The notes under the pieces: model-generated
The model's input: only the letters and a program-made list of their open reading frames with translations
Database searches by the model: none
Told to the model about the DNA's origin: nothing
Source: Collinsella aerofaciens
GTDB taxonomy: Bacteria > Actinomycetota > Coriobacteriia > Coriobacteriales > Coriobacteriaceae
Assembly (NCBI RefSeq): GCF_028206995.1
Contig: NZ_JAQLFL010000007.1
Coordinates: 69,980-133,979, forward strand
DNA length: 64,000 nucleotides
Direction of reading: 5' to 3'
Translations under genes and position numbers: made by a program
Shown here: positions 35,069 to 44,159 of the stretch, piece by piece
Layout of the letters: the number at the start of each line of letters is the position of its first letter
How positions within the stretch are numbered: the stretch's first letter is position 1

Positions 35069-37711
35069 CTACAGCGCGCCGGAACCGGCTTGCATCATGC
35101 CGCCGGGGCCCGAACTCACTCCACCGCTTACGGGCGCGGCGTTGCCGGTGTGCGGCGCCGCCAGAGCGGTATCGCCGCCGAGCGCGCCGACCGGACGCGG
35201 TGCCGGAATCTCGCCCGTGCCGTGGCTAAAGACAAACTTGCCGTCGGCCACATCGCACAGGACGGTATCGCCCTCGCCCCACTCGCCGGCCAGCAGCTCC
35301 TCGGACAGCGGGTCCTCAATGAGCTTTTGGATGGCACGGCGCAGCGGACGCGCGCCATTGGTGAGGTCGGTGCCCTCGGCCACGATCTTGTCGTAGGCCG
35401 CATCGGTGAGCTTGATGTTCATGCCGTTGGCAATCAGGCGTTGACGCAAGTCGTCCACCAGCAGGTGCGCGATCTTAGTCAGATTCTCGCCCGAAAGCTT
35501 CTGGAACACCACAATGTCGTCGATACGGTTGAGCAACTCGGGGCGGAACAGGCGCTTGAGCTCGCCCATCGCGCGGCTCTTGATCTCACTCGACGTGAGA
35601 CCCTGCTCGCCGGTGGTGCCAAAGCCAACGCTCGCATCCTGAGCAATCTCACGGGCGCCCACGTTGGACGTCATGATGATCACGGTATTGCGGAAGTCGA
35701 CCGTCTTGCCCTGGCTATCGGTCAGACGGCCCTCCTCCAGCACCTGCAGCAGGATATTGAAGATGTCGGGGTGCGCCTTCTCGATCTCGTCGAACAGCAC
35801 AACCGAGTACGGATGACGGCGCACGGCCTTGGTGAGCTGACCGCCCTCGTCATGGCCAACGTAGCCCGGGGGGCTACCGATAAGCTTGGAGACCTCGAAC
35901 TCGCTGCCGAACTCCGACATGTCGAAGCTGATGAGCGCGTCCTTGCTGCCAAAGAGGTACTCGGCGAGCGTCTTGGCGAGCTCGGTCTTGCCCGTGCCGG
36001 TGGGGCCCAGGAAGATAAAGCTGCCGCCGGGGCGACGCGGGTCCTTGAGCGGCGAACGGCTGCGGCGAACGGCCTTGGCAACGGCCTCGACTGCCTCGTC
36101 CTGGCCGATAATGCGGGTCTTGAGCACGCTTTCGGTCTGCAGCAGGCGACGGCTCTCGCTCTCGGTGAGCGAAGACACCGGCACACCCGAGGTCACGGAG
36201 ACGATGTCGGCGATCTGGGCAACGTCGATGGTGAGCGGGCTCGCGTCGAGCTCGGCCGTCCAGGCAGCCTTGGCCTCGGCAAGCTCAATCTCGGCAGCCT
36301 TTTGCTGCTCAGTGATCTCGGCAGCCTTGTTCATGTCGTCGCTCTCGGTGGCCTCCTGTGCGGCAGCCTTGAGCTCTTCGACGCGATGCTCGGCCTCGCG
36401 CACCGGCTCGGGCGCGCGGTTGGCGGCGATGCGGGCGCGGGCACCGGCCTCGTCGATGAGGTCGATGGCCTTATCGGGCAGGAAGCGGTCCTGAATGTAG
36501 CGGTTGGAGAGGTTCGCGGCAGCCTCGATAGCACCCTGTGTGTAACGCACATGGTGGTGTTCCTCGTAGCGCGGCTTGAGCGCGGTCAGGATCTTGACCG
36601 TGTCCTCGACGCTCGGCTCCTCGACATCGATGGTCTGAAAGCGGCGCTCAAAGGCCGGATCCTTGGTGAGGTACTTGCGGAACTCCTCGGCCGTGGTGGC
36701 GCCGATAATCTGGAAGGCACCGCGTGCGAGCACCGGCTTGAGCATGGAGCTCGCATCGATAGAACCCTCGGCAGAACCGGCACCGATGATGGTGTGCATC
36801 TCGTCGATAAACAAGATGACGTCGTCGGCTTCGGTCGCCTCCTGGATCACGTTCTTGAGGCGCTCCTCGAACTCACCGCGATACTTGGCGCCCGCAACGA
36901 GGCCCGGCAGGTCGAGTGTCCAGATATTCTGGTTCATGAGGTTCTCGGGCACGTTGCCGGCGGCGATCTGCTGGGCCAGGCCCTCGACGATGGCCGTCTT
37001 GCCCACGCCGGGGTCGCCCAAGATGAGCGGGTTGTTCTTAGTGCGGCGCGAAAGGATTTCCATCATGCGCTGGACTTCCTTTTCGCGGCCAATCACGGGA
37101 TCGAGCTTGCCGTCGCGGGCCTTCTGCGTGAGGTTGGTGGCGAACTGCTTAAGCGTGTCAGTGCCGCCCCCCCTTTGCTGGGAGGCATCCGAGCCACTAA
37201 AGAACGGCAGGCCCGCACCGGGACGCCCGGCACCAGCGCCAGCGAGCGGGCGCTTCTTGTCCTGGTCCTTGGCGGTAAGCTTCTCGATGGCTTTTTTAAT
37301 TGAGGCAGACGACACGCCAAGGCGCATGAGAACGTCCATGGCCATGCCGTTGCCCTCTTCGACGATGCCGATGAGCAGGTGCTCGGTCGACACGTAGGTC
37401 TGGTTGTTCTCGCGTGCCACGCGGAAGGAACGCTCCATCACGCTAATGACGAGCGGCGTAAAGGCAAGCTTGGCGGCCTCGGTCTCCTCGCTGGGCTCGG
37501 GCACCGTGGTCTGGACCTCCTTGAGGGTGTCCATGATGTCGTCGTAGGAGATATCGAGCGATCGCAGCGCCTCGGCAGCGATGCCCTCGTCCTCCTTGGC
37601 GAGTGCGAGCAGCAGGTGCTCGGTGCCCACCTTATTTGAGTGTAGATCGAGCGCCTCTTGCTTGGCCATTGACATGACCTTACGCGCGCGATCGGTAAAT
37701 CTATCTAACAT
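35069..37711 (-). CDS. clpC: ATP-dependent Clp protease ATP-binding subunit ClpC
   Basis: The protein has 880 residues. An N-terminal double Clp_N domain ([20 protein letters not shown] ... [18 protein letters not shown]) is followed by AAA-1 with [13 protein letters not shown] and [10 protein letters not shown], a coiled middle domain ([20 protein letters not shown]), and AAA-2 with [12 protein letters not shown] and [13 protein letters not shown]. It unfolds substrates for ClpP. The C-terminus is Gly/Ala/Pro-rich and unlike that of classical ClpC. No ctsR-mcsAB genes precede it and no HspR or CIRCE site was seen. Start at 37711; the longer reading lacks a ribosome site. Confidence 0.94.
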   Translation of the reverse strand: MLDRFTDRARKVMSMAKQEALDLHSNKVGTEHLLLALAKEDEGIAAEALRSLDISYDDIMDTLKEVQTTVPEPSEETEAAKLAFTPLVISVMERSFRVARENNQTYVSTEHLLIGIVEEGNGMAMDVLMRLGVSSASIKKAIEKLTAKDQDKKRPLAGAGAGRPGAGLPFFSGSDASQQRGGGTDTLKQFATNLTQKARDGKLDPVIGREKEVQRMMEILSRRTKNNPLILGDPGVGKTAIVEGLAQQIAAGNVPENLMNQNIWTLDLPGLVAGAKYRGEFEERLKNVIQEATEADDVILFIDEMHTIIGAGSAEGSIDASSMLKPVLARGAFQIIGATTAEEFRKYLTKDPAFERRFQTIDVEEPSVEDTVKILTALKPRYEEHHHVRYTQGAIEAAANLSNRYIQDRFLPDKAIDLIDEAGARARIAANRAPEPVREAEHRVEELKAAAQEATESDDMNKAAEITEQQKAAEIELAEAKAAWTAELDASPLTIDVAQIADIVSVTSGVPVSSLTESESRRLLQTESVLKTRIIGQDEAVEAVAKAVRRSRSPLKDPRRPGGSFIFLGPTGTGKTELAKTLAEYLFGSKDALISFDMSEFGSEFEVSKLIGSPPGYVGHDEGGQLTKAVRRHPYSVVLFDEIEKAHPDIFNILLQVLEEGRLTDSQGKTVDFRNTVIIMTSNVGAREIAQDASVGFGTTGEQGLTSSEIKSRAMGELKRLFRPELLNRIDDIVVFQKLSGENLTKIAHLLVDDLRQRLIANGMNIKLTDAAYDKIVAEGTDLTNGARPLRRAIQKLIEDPLSEELLAGEWGEGDTVLCDVADGKFVFSHGTGEIPAPRPVGALGGDTALAAPHTGNAAPVSGGVSSGPGGMMQAGSGAL

Positions 37712-37903
37712 GCTCGTTTCCTTACATGAGTTCATCGAAATCAAAACGCCCGCCCGTCGGCGGCGCTTTTGTTTCTTTACCCACAGGTTGTCTATGTTAA
37801 CAGCTGGAGGAATATCTATAAACCCGGCTCACATGAATGCAGGTTATGACCGCATCGCGGGACTCACCGCGCGATGCGCGACAGGCGCCCCGCAAGAGAA
37901 ACC

Positions 37904-38593
37904 CTAGGCGTCTTTCACCACGTCGGGACTCGTCGCACGCGATGCGCGATAGACATCGGCCTCCTTGGAGACGCGTTCGAGCAGCTCGGATGTATCGACG
38001 CCCTCGACTTGCGCGACCGTTTCCACCGTCTGCATGGCGACCGCCCTCAGGTACGCGCACGCGCTGTCCCCCAGCTGCTCGAGGTCTATCTCCTCGCCGC
38101 CCTCCCGGGCAAAGCCGACCGCCATCACAAAGCCCATGATGCCCGAGACCAGAAAGCCCACCGCAAAGTTCGAATCTGCCTTGAGCTCTTCTCCGTCGGG
38201 GTGGACGATCTCTCTCACGCGGTCGATGATGATCGTATGGATGCCCTGCACGACCTGCTCGGCGGCACCCGCCCTCATGGTGATGACGATGCGCCGCAGC
38301 AGGCAGCGGACGTCGCGCCGGTCGAACGCCGAAAGGTCGCCCTCGCTCGAAAAATGCCAGAGGGCATCGGTGATGAGCTCGTTATCCTGCAGCAGCTGGG
38401 CTATGGCGATGGCGACGAGTTCATCGAAATCGTGAAAATAGTAGTAAAACGTTCCGCGATTGCACTGGGCGGCGCGGGTCACCTCGCCAACCGACAGCTC
38501 GAAGATGCTGTTGTTCTCGATGAGCTCCCAAAACGCCTCGATGATACGGGTGCGTGCATCGGGCGCATCGGCGTCCTTACGCGGTCTCGCCAT
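37904..38593 (-). CDS. TetR-family regulator of the activase operon
   Basis: The protein has 229 residues. The N-terminal HTH (RTRIIEAFWELIENNSIFEL, then SVGEVTRAAQCNRGTFYYYF) is characteristic of TetR. The C-terminal ligand domain is not specific. It begins 17 nt inside the end of the 1479-residue activase gene, so both are in one transcript. A 21-bp palindrome at 43066-43086, upstream of that operon, is the likely binding site. The start at 38593 (MARPRK) is preferred over a GTG 9 nt earlier. The ligand might be an acyl-CoA or related acid, by context only. The 192-bp gap up to clpC shows no clear signal. Confidence 0.85.
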   Translation of the reverse strand: MARPRKDADAPDARTRIIEAFWELIENNSIFELSVGEVTRAAQCNRGTFYYYFHDFDELVAIAIAQLLQDNELITDALWHFSSEGDLSAFDRRDVRCLLRRIVITMRAGAAEQVVQGIHTIIIDRVREIVHPDGEELKADSNFAVGFLVSGIMGFVMAVGFAREGGEEIDLEQLGDSACAYLRAVAMQTVETVAQVEGVDTSELLERVSKEADVYRASRATSPDVVKDA

Positions 38594-41500
38594 GCGCCTC
38601 ACCGCACCCCTGCGCCTTGGCGTTCATGATGAGCATCTGAAGACGGTTCTCCACGTTGGCGAAGCTCACGTCGGGATCGTAGTCGAGCGGCAGGAACTGC
38701 GCCGTGGGATACTGCTCCTTGAGCGCATGGATGAGCCCGCGCCCCACGACATGGTTGGGCAGACACCCGAACGGCTGCAGGATCACGAAGTTGCGGCAGC
38801 CGCGCTTGGCGTGCTCGAGGATCTCCGCCGGAATCAGCACGCCCTCGCCCGCATCGAACGTATGGTGCAGGATCTTATCGCTCGCGCGCACGAGCTCGGG
38901 CATGCGCGTCGGCGGCTCGTAGAGCGGGCTCGCCGCGCCCAGGCGGTCGCAACGGTCGTGCGCGAGCTCGAACAGGTTGTCCGCCGTGGCGTACCAGGCC
39001 TTTTCGGGCAGCGACAGGTCGACGTGGAACTCGCGCGACTGCGCATGCTTGTAGAAATAGGTCTTGCGGATCACGTCGGTCATGCGCGCCTCGATGACCT
39101 CGAGCCCGTTGTCCTCGAGGTAGCGCTCGATCTCGTGGTTGGCGCCGAGATGGAAATTGAGCAGGTACTCGCCCACGATGAGAACGGTCGGATGCGGGTT
39201 CGAGCGGTCGTACGGAACGGCGTCCATGATCGCAAGCGCGCGTTTGAAGCCCGTCGCCTGGCCTCTCAGCCCGGAGCGCTCCATGCCCTCGATAACCTCA
39301 TCGAGCGCGCGGTCGAACGCAGCGTCCGCCGCGCCCTTCTCGAGCTCGTAGGGACGGATGCGCCTAAGCATGGCCTCGAGGGCATCGATCATGGGAAGAC
39401 CGTAGGCGATCTGGATGCTCGGGCCAAGGCCGAGCTTGAAGCCCAGATGCACATTGTGGGCATCGACGTCGTCGTTGGTGAGCACCGGGACATAGTCGTA
39501 TCCCGCGTCGTCGAGCGCGCGGCGCAACAGGGGCATGTAGTGCGTCAGGCGGCAGTCGCCGATATACTTGCCAGTCACCACGGCGACGTCGTGCGGGTCG
39601 TACTTACCGCTCTCGAGTGCCGCGAGCGCCTCGCCGATCACGATTTGCGCGGGGAAGCAGATGTCGTTGTGCACATAGCGTTTGCCCAGGCGGATGGCAT
39701 CCTCGCGCCCGATATCAAGGGCCTCGGCGCGCACGCCCTGATTGCGCATCGCCGCGGTCATGAGCCTGCAGAACGCATGGGAGGTGTTGGGGACCAGCGC
39801 GATCTTGTCGTGCCGGTCGCGCTTGGTGTACTTGACCTTATACGGGTCGTCGAGCGGATGGACCGCGTGCACCCGGGCGCCCTCGGCACGCTCCTCCGCG
39901 CGACGACGGTTGACCGACTCGATAAACGAACGCACGCGAATGCCCATGGGACCGGCGACGTCGCTCTCATCGAGCTTGATCATCATCGGAACCTTGGAGC
40001 CCATCTCGCCCATCATGCGCGCGATCTCGTCGGTGAGATACGCATCGTGGCCGCAGCCGAAGCTGCCCATCTGCACGAGCTCGAGCTCGGGCGTCGATGC
40101 GACGATGACCGCGCACGACAGCATGCGCGCATGGTAGTTGTTCACGATGTCGATGCGGCTGTTGGAAAGATCGACGTTGCAGACCCCTGGCACCGCATCG
40201 GGCGTCAGCACGGGGATGCCGCGCTCAGAGAAGAGCTTGGGCAGCCCGTGGTTGACCAGCGGGTCGTTGTGGTACGGGCGCGAAGCGATCACCACCGCGT
40301 AGCCGCCGTCCTCGCGCACGTTCTCGAGCACCTGCCTGCCGCGCAGTTGCAGCTGGTTCTCAAACGTCTGCTGCGCGCGGTCCGCCTGCTCGGTCGCCTT
40401 GGCAACCAGGTCGGCATCGATATCGAAGGTCTCCTTGCACCACGCCTTGAGCTGGCGGTTTCGGTCGCCCTCGTCGTACCAGTGGAACAGCGGCGTATCG
40501 AACGGAACGCCGAAACGCTCCTGCGGGTTATCGGAATTGCGCATCACGTAGGGGTATCCCTTTACGACGGCGCACATCCACTCGCTGGTAGAGGCGGTGT
40601 TTTCGGTGGGCACCGTCGTGATGATGGGCATGAAGATGCGGTCGACGCCGGCGTCGACGAGATTGCGGATGTGCCCGTGGACGAGCTTGGCCGGGAAGCA
40701 CACGGTGTCGGATGTGACGTGCGCCAGACCGCGCTCGTACATCGCCTTGGTGCTGCGTCCCGAGACGCGCACCTTAAAGCCGAGCGTGCTGAAGAACGTC
40801 GACCAGAACGGCATGGTGTCCCAGAACTCGAGCACACGGGGAATGCCGATCGTGACATCGCGCCCCCCGCAGACGGGAACCGTGGGGTACGACTCGAACA
40901 GCAGCTTCTCGCGGTCGACAAAGAGATTGGGGGCAGCCGCGGTCCGGTCGCGCCCCGTGCCGGGTGCCTGTGCCTCGCAAGCACCCTGCGGACGCAGCTC
41001 CTCCGCCGCGGGAACCTCGCGCACGAGCTCATCCCATGAGATGGCGCCGCCGCGCGGGCAGCGATTGCCCGTGACGTAAAGCGAGCCGTCGCCAAATGCC
41101 ACGACCGCGCGCTGGCAGCGGTTGTTGCACCGACGGCAGGTAACGCCGCCGAACTCGCGATGCTCGAAGCGCTCCACGGCATCGAGCCCGATAAACGACG
41201 TGCCGGCGTCGCCCTTGCGGCATTCCTCGCGCGCGAGCAGGGCGATACCGATAGCGCCCATCAGCCCCGGGTGGGGCGCACGCGTGACGGGTTTGCCCAG
41301 ATACTGCTCGAATGCGCGCAGCACCGCGTCGTTTCGGAACGTGCCGCCCTGGACGACGACTTTGTCGCCCAGACGGTTGAGATTTGAAACGCGAATGACC
41401 TTGGTGAACACGTTCTCGATAATCGAACGGCAGAGACCGGCCATGATGTCGCCCGGACCCTTACCGCGCCGCTGCTCGGAAACGACGCTGCTGTTCATGA

Positions 41501-43016
41501 ACACCGTGCAGCGGCTGCCGAGAACGGCGGGGGCTTTGGACGAAAATGCCTCGGTCGCGATATCCTCAACGGCTATTCCGAGGTTTTTGGCAAAACCCTC
41601 GAGGAACGAGCCGCAGCCCGCAGAGCACGCCTCGTTGACGACGATATCGGTCAGCACGCCGTGGTTGAGCCAGATGGCCTTCATATCCTGTCCGCCGATG
41701 TCGAGCACGAAGGTCGCATCGGGAACGCATGCGCACGCGGCGCGGGCGTGCGCGACCGTCTCGACCGTATGGTAGTCGGCGTGGAACGCGCGCGCGAAAA
41801 GCTCCTCGCCGTATCCCGTGGTGCCCACGGCATCGATCGCAAGCGTGACTCCCGCTGTCTCCCAGCGGTTCTTCAAGCTGACAAGACCCTGTTGGGCGAC
41901 GTCGAGCGGTCTGCCGTTATTAGACGCGTAGAACGAATCGACAAGCTCACCCGCCTCATCGACCAAGGCGAACTTGGTCGTCGTGCTCCCCGAATCGATA
42001 CCGAGCGCCACACGCACCGTCTCTCCGGGCGCATACGCATCCGGACCCTTTGCCGGCGTCTCTTTGCCATGGCGTGCCGTAAAATCCGCCTGCTCGGCAG
42101 GTGTGGCAAAAAAGGGCTGGGCAAGACGTCCCTCCCCGCTTGCGGGCGCGACCGTCTCGAGCTTACCCAGCCGGACAAAAGCGTCGGGAAGGTCGATCGG
42201 TTTGGACGATGCGAACATGTCGGTCAGCGACAGGGCGGCACCGAGCGCGACCATGATCTGCGGATCGCGCGGGACGATAACCTGATCGTCCGATAGATTC
42301 AGTTGCTCCCGGAACACGCGGACCAGCGTGGGGTTGTAGGCGAGCGTACCGCCCTCGAAGATTACCGGCGGCTCGATGTCGATACCCTGGGCCAGACCGC
42401 CGATCGTTTGGCGGGCGACCGCGTGAAGCGCCGAAAGCGCCAGGTCGGTGGTAGGAATGCCCTCGTTGAGCAGCGGCTGGATATCGGTCTTTGCGTACAC
42501 GCCGCAGCGGCCCGAGACCTCGTGGACGGTCGTTCCCCGGCTTGCGAGCTGCTCGAACTCGCCCGATTCGGTGCCGACCCCCATGAGCTTTGCCATCTCG
42601 TCGATAAATGCACCGGTACCGCCTGCGCACGAGCCGTTCATGCGCATGTCGGCAACCTCGATGTCTCCCTTATCGTTGGTGCGGAAGAAGATCATCTTGG
42701 CGTCTTGGCCGCCCAGCTCGATGGCGCAGCGCGTCTGCGGATAGAACCTGCTGATCGCGAGCGCGTTGGCGACCACCTCCTGAACGTACGAGGCGCCCAG
42801 CGCGGTCGCGATATCGCGCGCACCCGAGCCGGTCACCGCAACGCGCAGCGACTCATGGGGAAAGCGCTCGGCGAGCTCGCCGAGCATGGCGCGCACGCTC
42901 GCTGTCTGACACGCCCCGTGGCGGCGATATCCCCACCACGCCTCGGTCATATCCTCGTGCATCGCGTAAACTTTGGTCGTCGTCGACCCTACGTCCAGTC
43001 CTACTAGCAACGCCAT
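38577..43016 (-). CDS. Giant acyl-CoA dehydratase activase (two BadF/HgdC domains + DUF2229 + HgdB-like)
   Basis: The protein has 1479 residues. Domain 1 (about 1-275) and domain 2 (about 335-600) are both ASKHA ATPases of the BadF/BcrA/HgdC type: GLDVGSTTTKVYAM and GIDSGSTTTKFALV phosphate loops, GGQDAK and GGQDMK, and cysteine pairs GSCAGGTG/GRCG and ACSAGCG/GSRC for an inter-subunit [4Fe-4S] cluster. A Cys-rich segment follows (CRRCNNRCQRA ... GNRCPRGG, about 635-670), then DUF2229 (TIGIPRVLEFWDTMPFWSTF) and HgdB-like repeats. HgdC proteins donate one high-energy electron to 2-hydroxyacyl-CoA or benzoyl-CoA-type dehydratases. Having donor and dehydratase-like parts in one chain suggests a self-contained redox enzyme, with unknown substrate. 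Overlaps the TetR gene. Confidence 0.85.
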   Translation of the reverse strand: MALLVGLDVGSTTTKVYAMHEDMTEAWWGYRRHGACQTASVRAMLGELAERFPHESLRVAVTGSGARDIATALGASYVQEVVANALAISRFYPQTRCAIELGGQDAKMIFFRTNDKGDIEVADMRMNGSCAGGTGAFIDEMAKLMGVGTESGEFEQLASRGTTVHEVSGRCGVYAKTDIQPLLNEGIPTTDLALSALHAVARQTIGGLAQGIDIEPPVIFEGGTLAYNPTLVRVFREQLNLSDDQVIVPRDPQIMVALGAALSLTDMFASSKPIDLPDAFVRLGKLETVAPASGEGRLAQPFFATPAEQADFTARHGKETPAKGPDAYAPGETVRVALGIDSGSTTTKFALVDEAGELVDSFYASNNGRPLDVAQQGLVSLKNRWETAGVTLAIDAVGTTGYGEELFARAFHADYHTVETVAHARAACACVPDATFVLDIGGQDMKAIWLNHGVLTDIVVNEACSAGCGSFLEGFAKNLGIAVEDIATEAFSSKAPAVLGSRCTVFMNSSVVSEQRRGKGPGDIMAGLCRSIIENVFTKVIRVSNLNRLGDKVVVQGGTFRNDAVLRAFEQYLGKPVTRAPHPGLMGAIGIALLAREECRKGDAGTSFIGLDAVERFEHREFGGVTCRRCNNRCQRAVVAFGDGSLYVTGNRCPRGGAISWDELVREVPAAEELRPQGACEAQAPGTGRDRTAAAPNLFVDREKLLFESYPTVPVCGGRDVTIGIPRVLEFWDTMPFWSTFFSTLGFKVRVSGRSTKAMYERGLAHVTSDTVCFPAKLVHGHIRNLVDAGVDRIFMPIITTVPTENTASTSEWMCAVVKGYPYVMRNSDNPQERFGVPFDTPLFHWYDEGDRNRQLKAWCKETFDIDADLVAKATEQADRAQQTFENQLQLRGRQVLENVREDGGYAVVIASRPYHNDPLVNHGLPKLFSERGIPVLTPDAVPGVCNVDLSNSRIDIVNNYHARMLSCAVIVASTPELELVQMGSFGCGHDAYLTDEIARMMGEMGSKVPMMIKLDESDVAGPMGIRVRSFIESVNRRRAEERAEGARVHAVHPLDDPYKVKYTKRDRHDKIALVPNTSHAFCRLMTAAMRNQGVRAEALDIGREDAIRLGKRYVHNDICFPAQIVIGEALAALESGKYDPHDVAVVTGKYIGDCRLTHYMPLLRRALDDAGYDYVPVLTNDDVDAHNVHLGFKLGLGPSIQIAYGLPMIDALEAMLRRIRPYELEKGAADAAFDRALDEVIEGMERSGLRGQATGFKRALAIMDAVPYDRSNPHPTVLIVGEYLLNFHLGANHEIERYLEDNGLEVIEARMTDVIRKTYFYKHAQSREFHVDLSLPEKAWYATADNLFELAHDRCDRLGAASPLYEPPTRMPELVRASDKILHHTFDAGEGVLIPAEILEHAKRGCRNFVILQPFGCLPNHVVGRGLIHALKEQYPTAQFLPLDYDPDVSFANVENRLQMLIMNAKAQGCGEAHGETA

Positions 43017-43065
43017 AATGCTCCGTCTCTCGCATTTTTCCTGCTAGAGATATACCACTCTACGT

Positions 43066-43086
43066 AATACAACAGACTGTTGTATT
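43066..43086 (-). promoter_or_regulatory. TetR-type palindromic operator of the activase operon
   Basis: Perfect 10-bp arms AATACAACAG / CTGTTGTATT around one central base, 50 bp before the activase start codon. Size and symmetry fit a TetR-family dimer site. Confidence 0.7.
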
Positions 43087-43103
43087 TAAACTCCGTATAA
43101 AAA

Positions 43104-43131
43104 GCGGCTGCCGAAACGCTTCAGCAGCCGC
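43104..43131 (-). terminator. Terminator downstream of the DUF2798 gene
   Basis: Stem GCGGCTGC / GCAGCCGC with a TTTTTAT tail on the minus strand, 167 nt past the gene. Confidence 0.8.
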
Positions 43132-43297
43132 CAAATGCACCAACAGATTGTTCTGCGCGCTAGCACGTCGGGCAACGGAGCAGCACGGGCCCTCCGGTCA
43201 TGCGCACCGCTCACGCCCGCGATGTCGCCGAGAGAGCTATCCACGCTTAGGGCTCCAACCAAGCAAGTCGCCCGCGCTCAGCAGATCCCTAAGCGAG

Positions 43298-43846
43298 CTA
43301 CTCGCACTCAGGAGCCATAGCCTGCTCCAAGAGCTCGGCATGCTCCTCCTCGAAAACCGTCCCCACAGGGAAGGCGCGACGGAAGACGAAGTGGGAAATC
43401 GGACCGGCTACCAAAAGGTTCCACGGCAGCGCCATCACAAAATTATGCGGGATGTTGATCATCCAGATCGCGGGCACGGAATACAGGTTCGCAAGGATGC
43501 CGCCGGGCATGTGCGTCAGACCCTCGCAGGCACCGTACAGCGACATGATGATGACCATGGGGACGACCATGCAGGAGCTGACGGCAAGCGTCATAGCGAG
43601 CGGCGAGCTCTTGCCCGGAGTAACCAGGAACTTGAAGGCGAAGCCTTTGGCCAGCGGGCTGGCGATAAACCAGTCGCAGCACATGGCAAAGACGTAGGCA
43701 ACGGGGAAGCCGAGCCATGCAGCGGCAATGACCTCGCCGTTGATGGCCCCATGCTGCAGGGCAACGTTGTAGATGCTCATCCAGAGCACCATGCAAAAGC
43801 ACATGATAAAGGTGAACAGCAGGCTCTCTCGTTTGTTGATAGGCAT
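43298..43846 (-). CDS. DUF2798 membrane protein
   Basis: The protein has 182 residues with four predicted membrane helices (LLFTFIMCFCMVLWMSIYNV; AAWLGFPVAYVFAMCCDWFI; AMTLAVSSCMVVPMVIIMSL; NFVMALPWNLLVAGPISHFV). The pattern of two helix pairs with an MxxYN at the first fits DUF2798. Function is not known. The ATG at 43846 follows GAGGAA by 9 nt. A strong terminator-like hairpin in its leader (43891-43941) and a palindrome further up suggest regulated expression. Confidence 0.75.
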   Translation of the reverse strand: MPINKRESLLFTFIMCFCMVLWMSIYNVALQHGAINGEVIAAAWLGFPVAYVFAMCCDWFIASPLAKGFAFKFLVTPGKSSPLAMTLAVSSCMVVPMVIIMSLYGACEGLTHMPGGILANLYSVPAIWMINIPHNFVMALPWNLLVAGPISHFVFRRAFPVGTVFEEEHAELLEQAMAPECE

Positions 43847-43890
43847 AAAGGGCAGATTCCTCTCTGTGTTGTACCGCGGCGCCACGCAAC

Positions 43891-43941
43891 AAAAACGGGC
43901 GGGCAAGATGGAGCTGTTGGAACTTCATCTCGCCCGCCCGT
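43891..43941 (-). promoter_or_regulatory. Terminator-like attenuator in the DUF2798 leader
   Basis: Stem ACGGGCGGGCgAGATG / CATCTtGCCCGCCCGT followed by TTTTTGTTG on the minus strand, ending 45 nt before the start codon. No gene ends just upstream other than thrE at 44160, which has its own hairpin, so this looks like leader control. No known riboswitch consensus was recognised in 43942-44058. Confidence 0.6.
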
Positions 43942-43985
43942 GGTACGCGCGTCTGCGACTACTTATGTGGTGGAACCAGCCTAGC

Positions 43986-44005
43986 ACGAAACGCATGCGC
44001 TTCGT
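43986..44005. promoter_or_regulatory. Near-perfect 20-bp palindrome upstream of the DUF2798 attenuator
   Basis: ACGAAACGCATGCGCTTCGT is symmetrical except at one base pair. Possible operator for the DUF2798 gene; no adjacent regulator gene. Confidence 0.35.
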
Positions 44006-44058
44006 AAGCGTTGAGTTTATGAAGATGCAGGGCACCGATAATCCCCCGACCCCATAAG

Positions 44059-44121
44059 TTGCGGTGGAATACGGACTGTTTTGACCCTTTAAGCAGCAAT
44101 TCAGTCCCTATTTCACCGCAA
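44059..44121. repeat. 63-nt hairpin repeat, copy 3 of 3
   Basis: Left arm TTGCGGTGGAATACGGACTG, right arm CAGTCCCTATTTCACCGCAA, two mismatches. Same length and ends as copies at 420 and 4558, but the inner stem differs. Confidence 0.8.
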
Positions 44122-44126
44122 CTCAT

Positions 44127-44159
44127 TTGGTGCAAAGTAACCTGTCCCCCTTGTACCAA
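44127..44159 (-). terminator. Stop-codon-linked GGGGAC hairpin, copy B5
   Basis: Immediately after the thrE stop on the minus strand: TTGGTACAAG / CTTTGCACCAA with GGGGACAGGTTA in the loop. Same family as B1-B4. Confidence 0.7.

Noticed and set aside
34955..37303. A 782-codon open frame on the plus strand
   Set aside because: It is antisense to clpC, whose motifs are all intact; long antisense frames are common in GC-rich codon use.
38460..41039. An 859-codon open frame on the plus strand
   Set aside because: Antisense to the activase gene; composition is typical of a GC-skewed shadow frame.
43942..44058. T-box leader before the DUF2798 gene
   Set aside because: A TGGTTCC stretch vaguely recalls the T-box motif, but the GGGTGGNACCGCG consensus and a specifier stem are missing.
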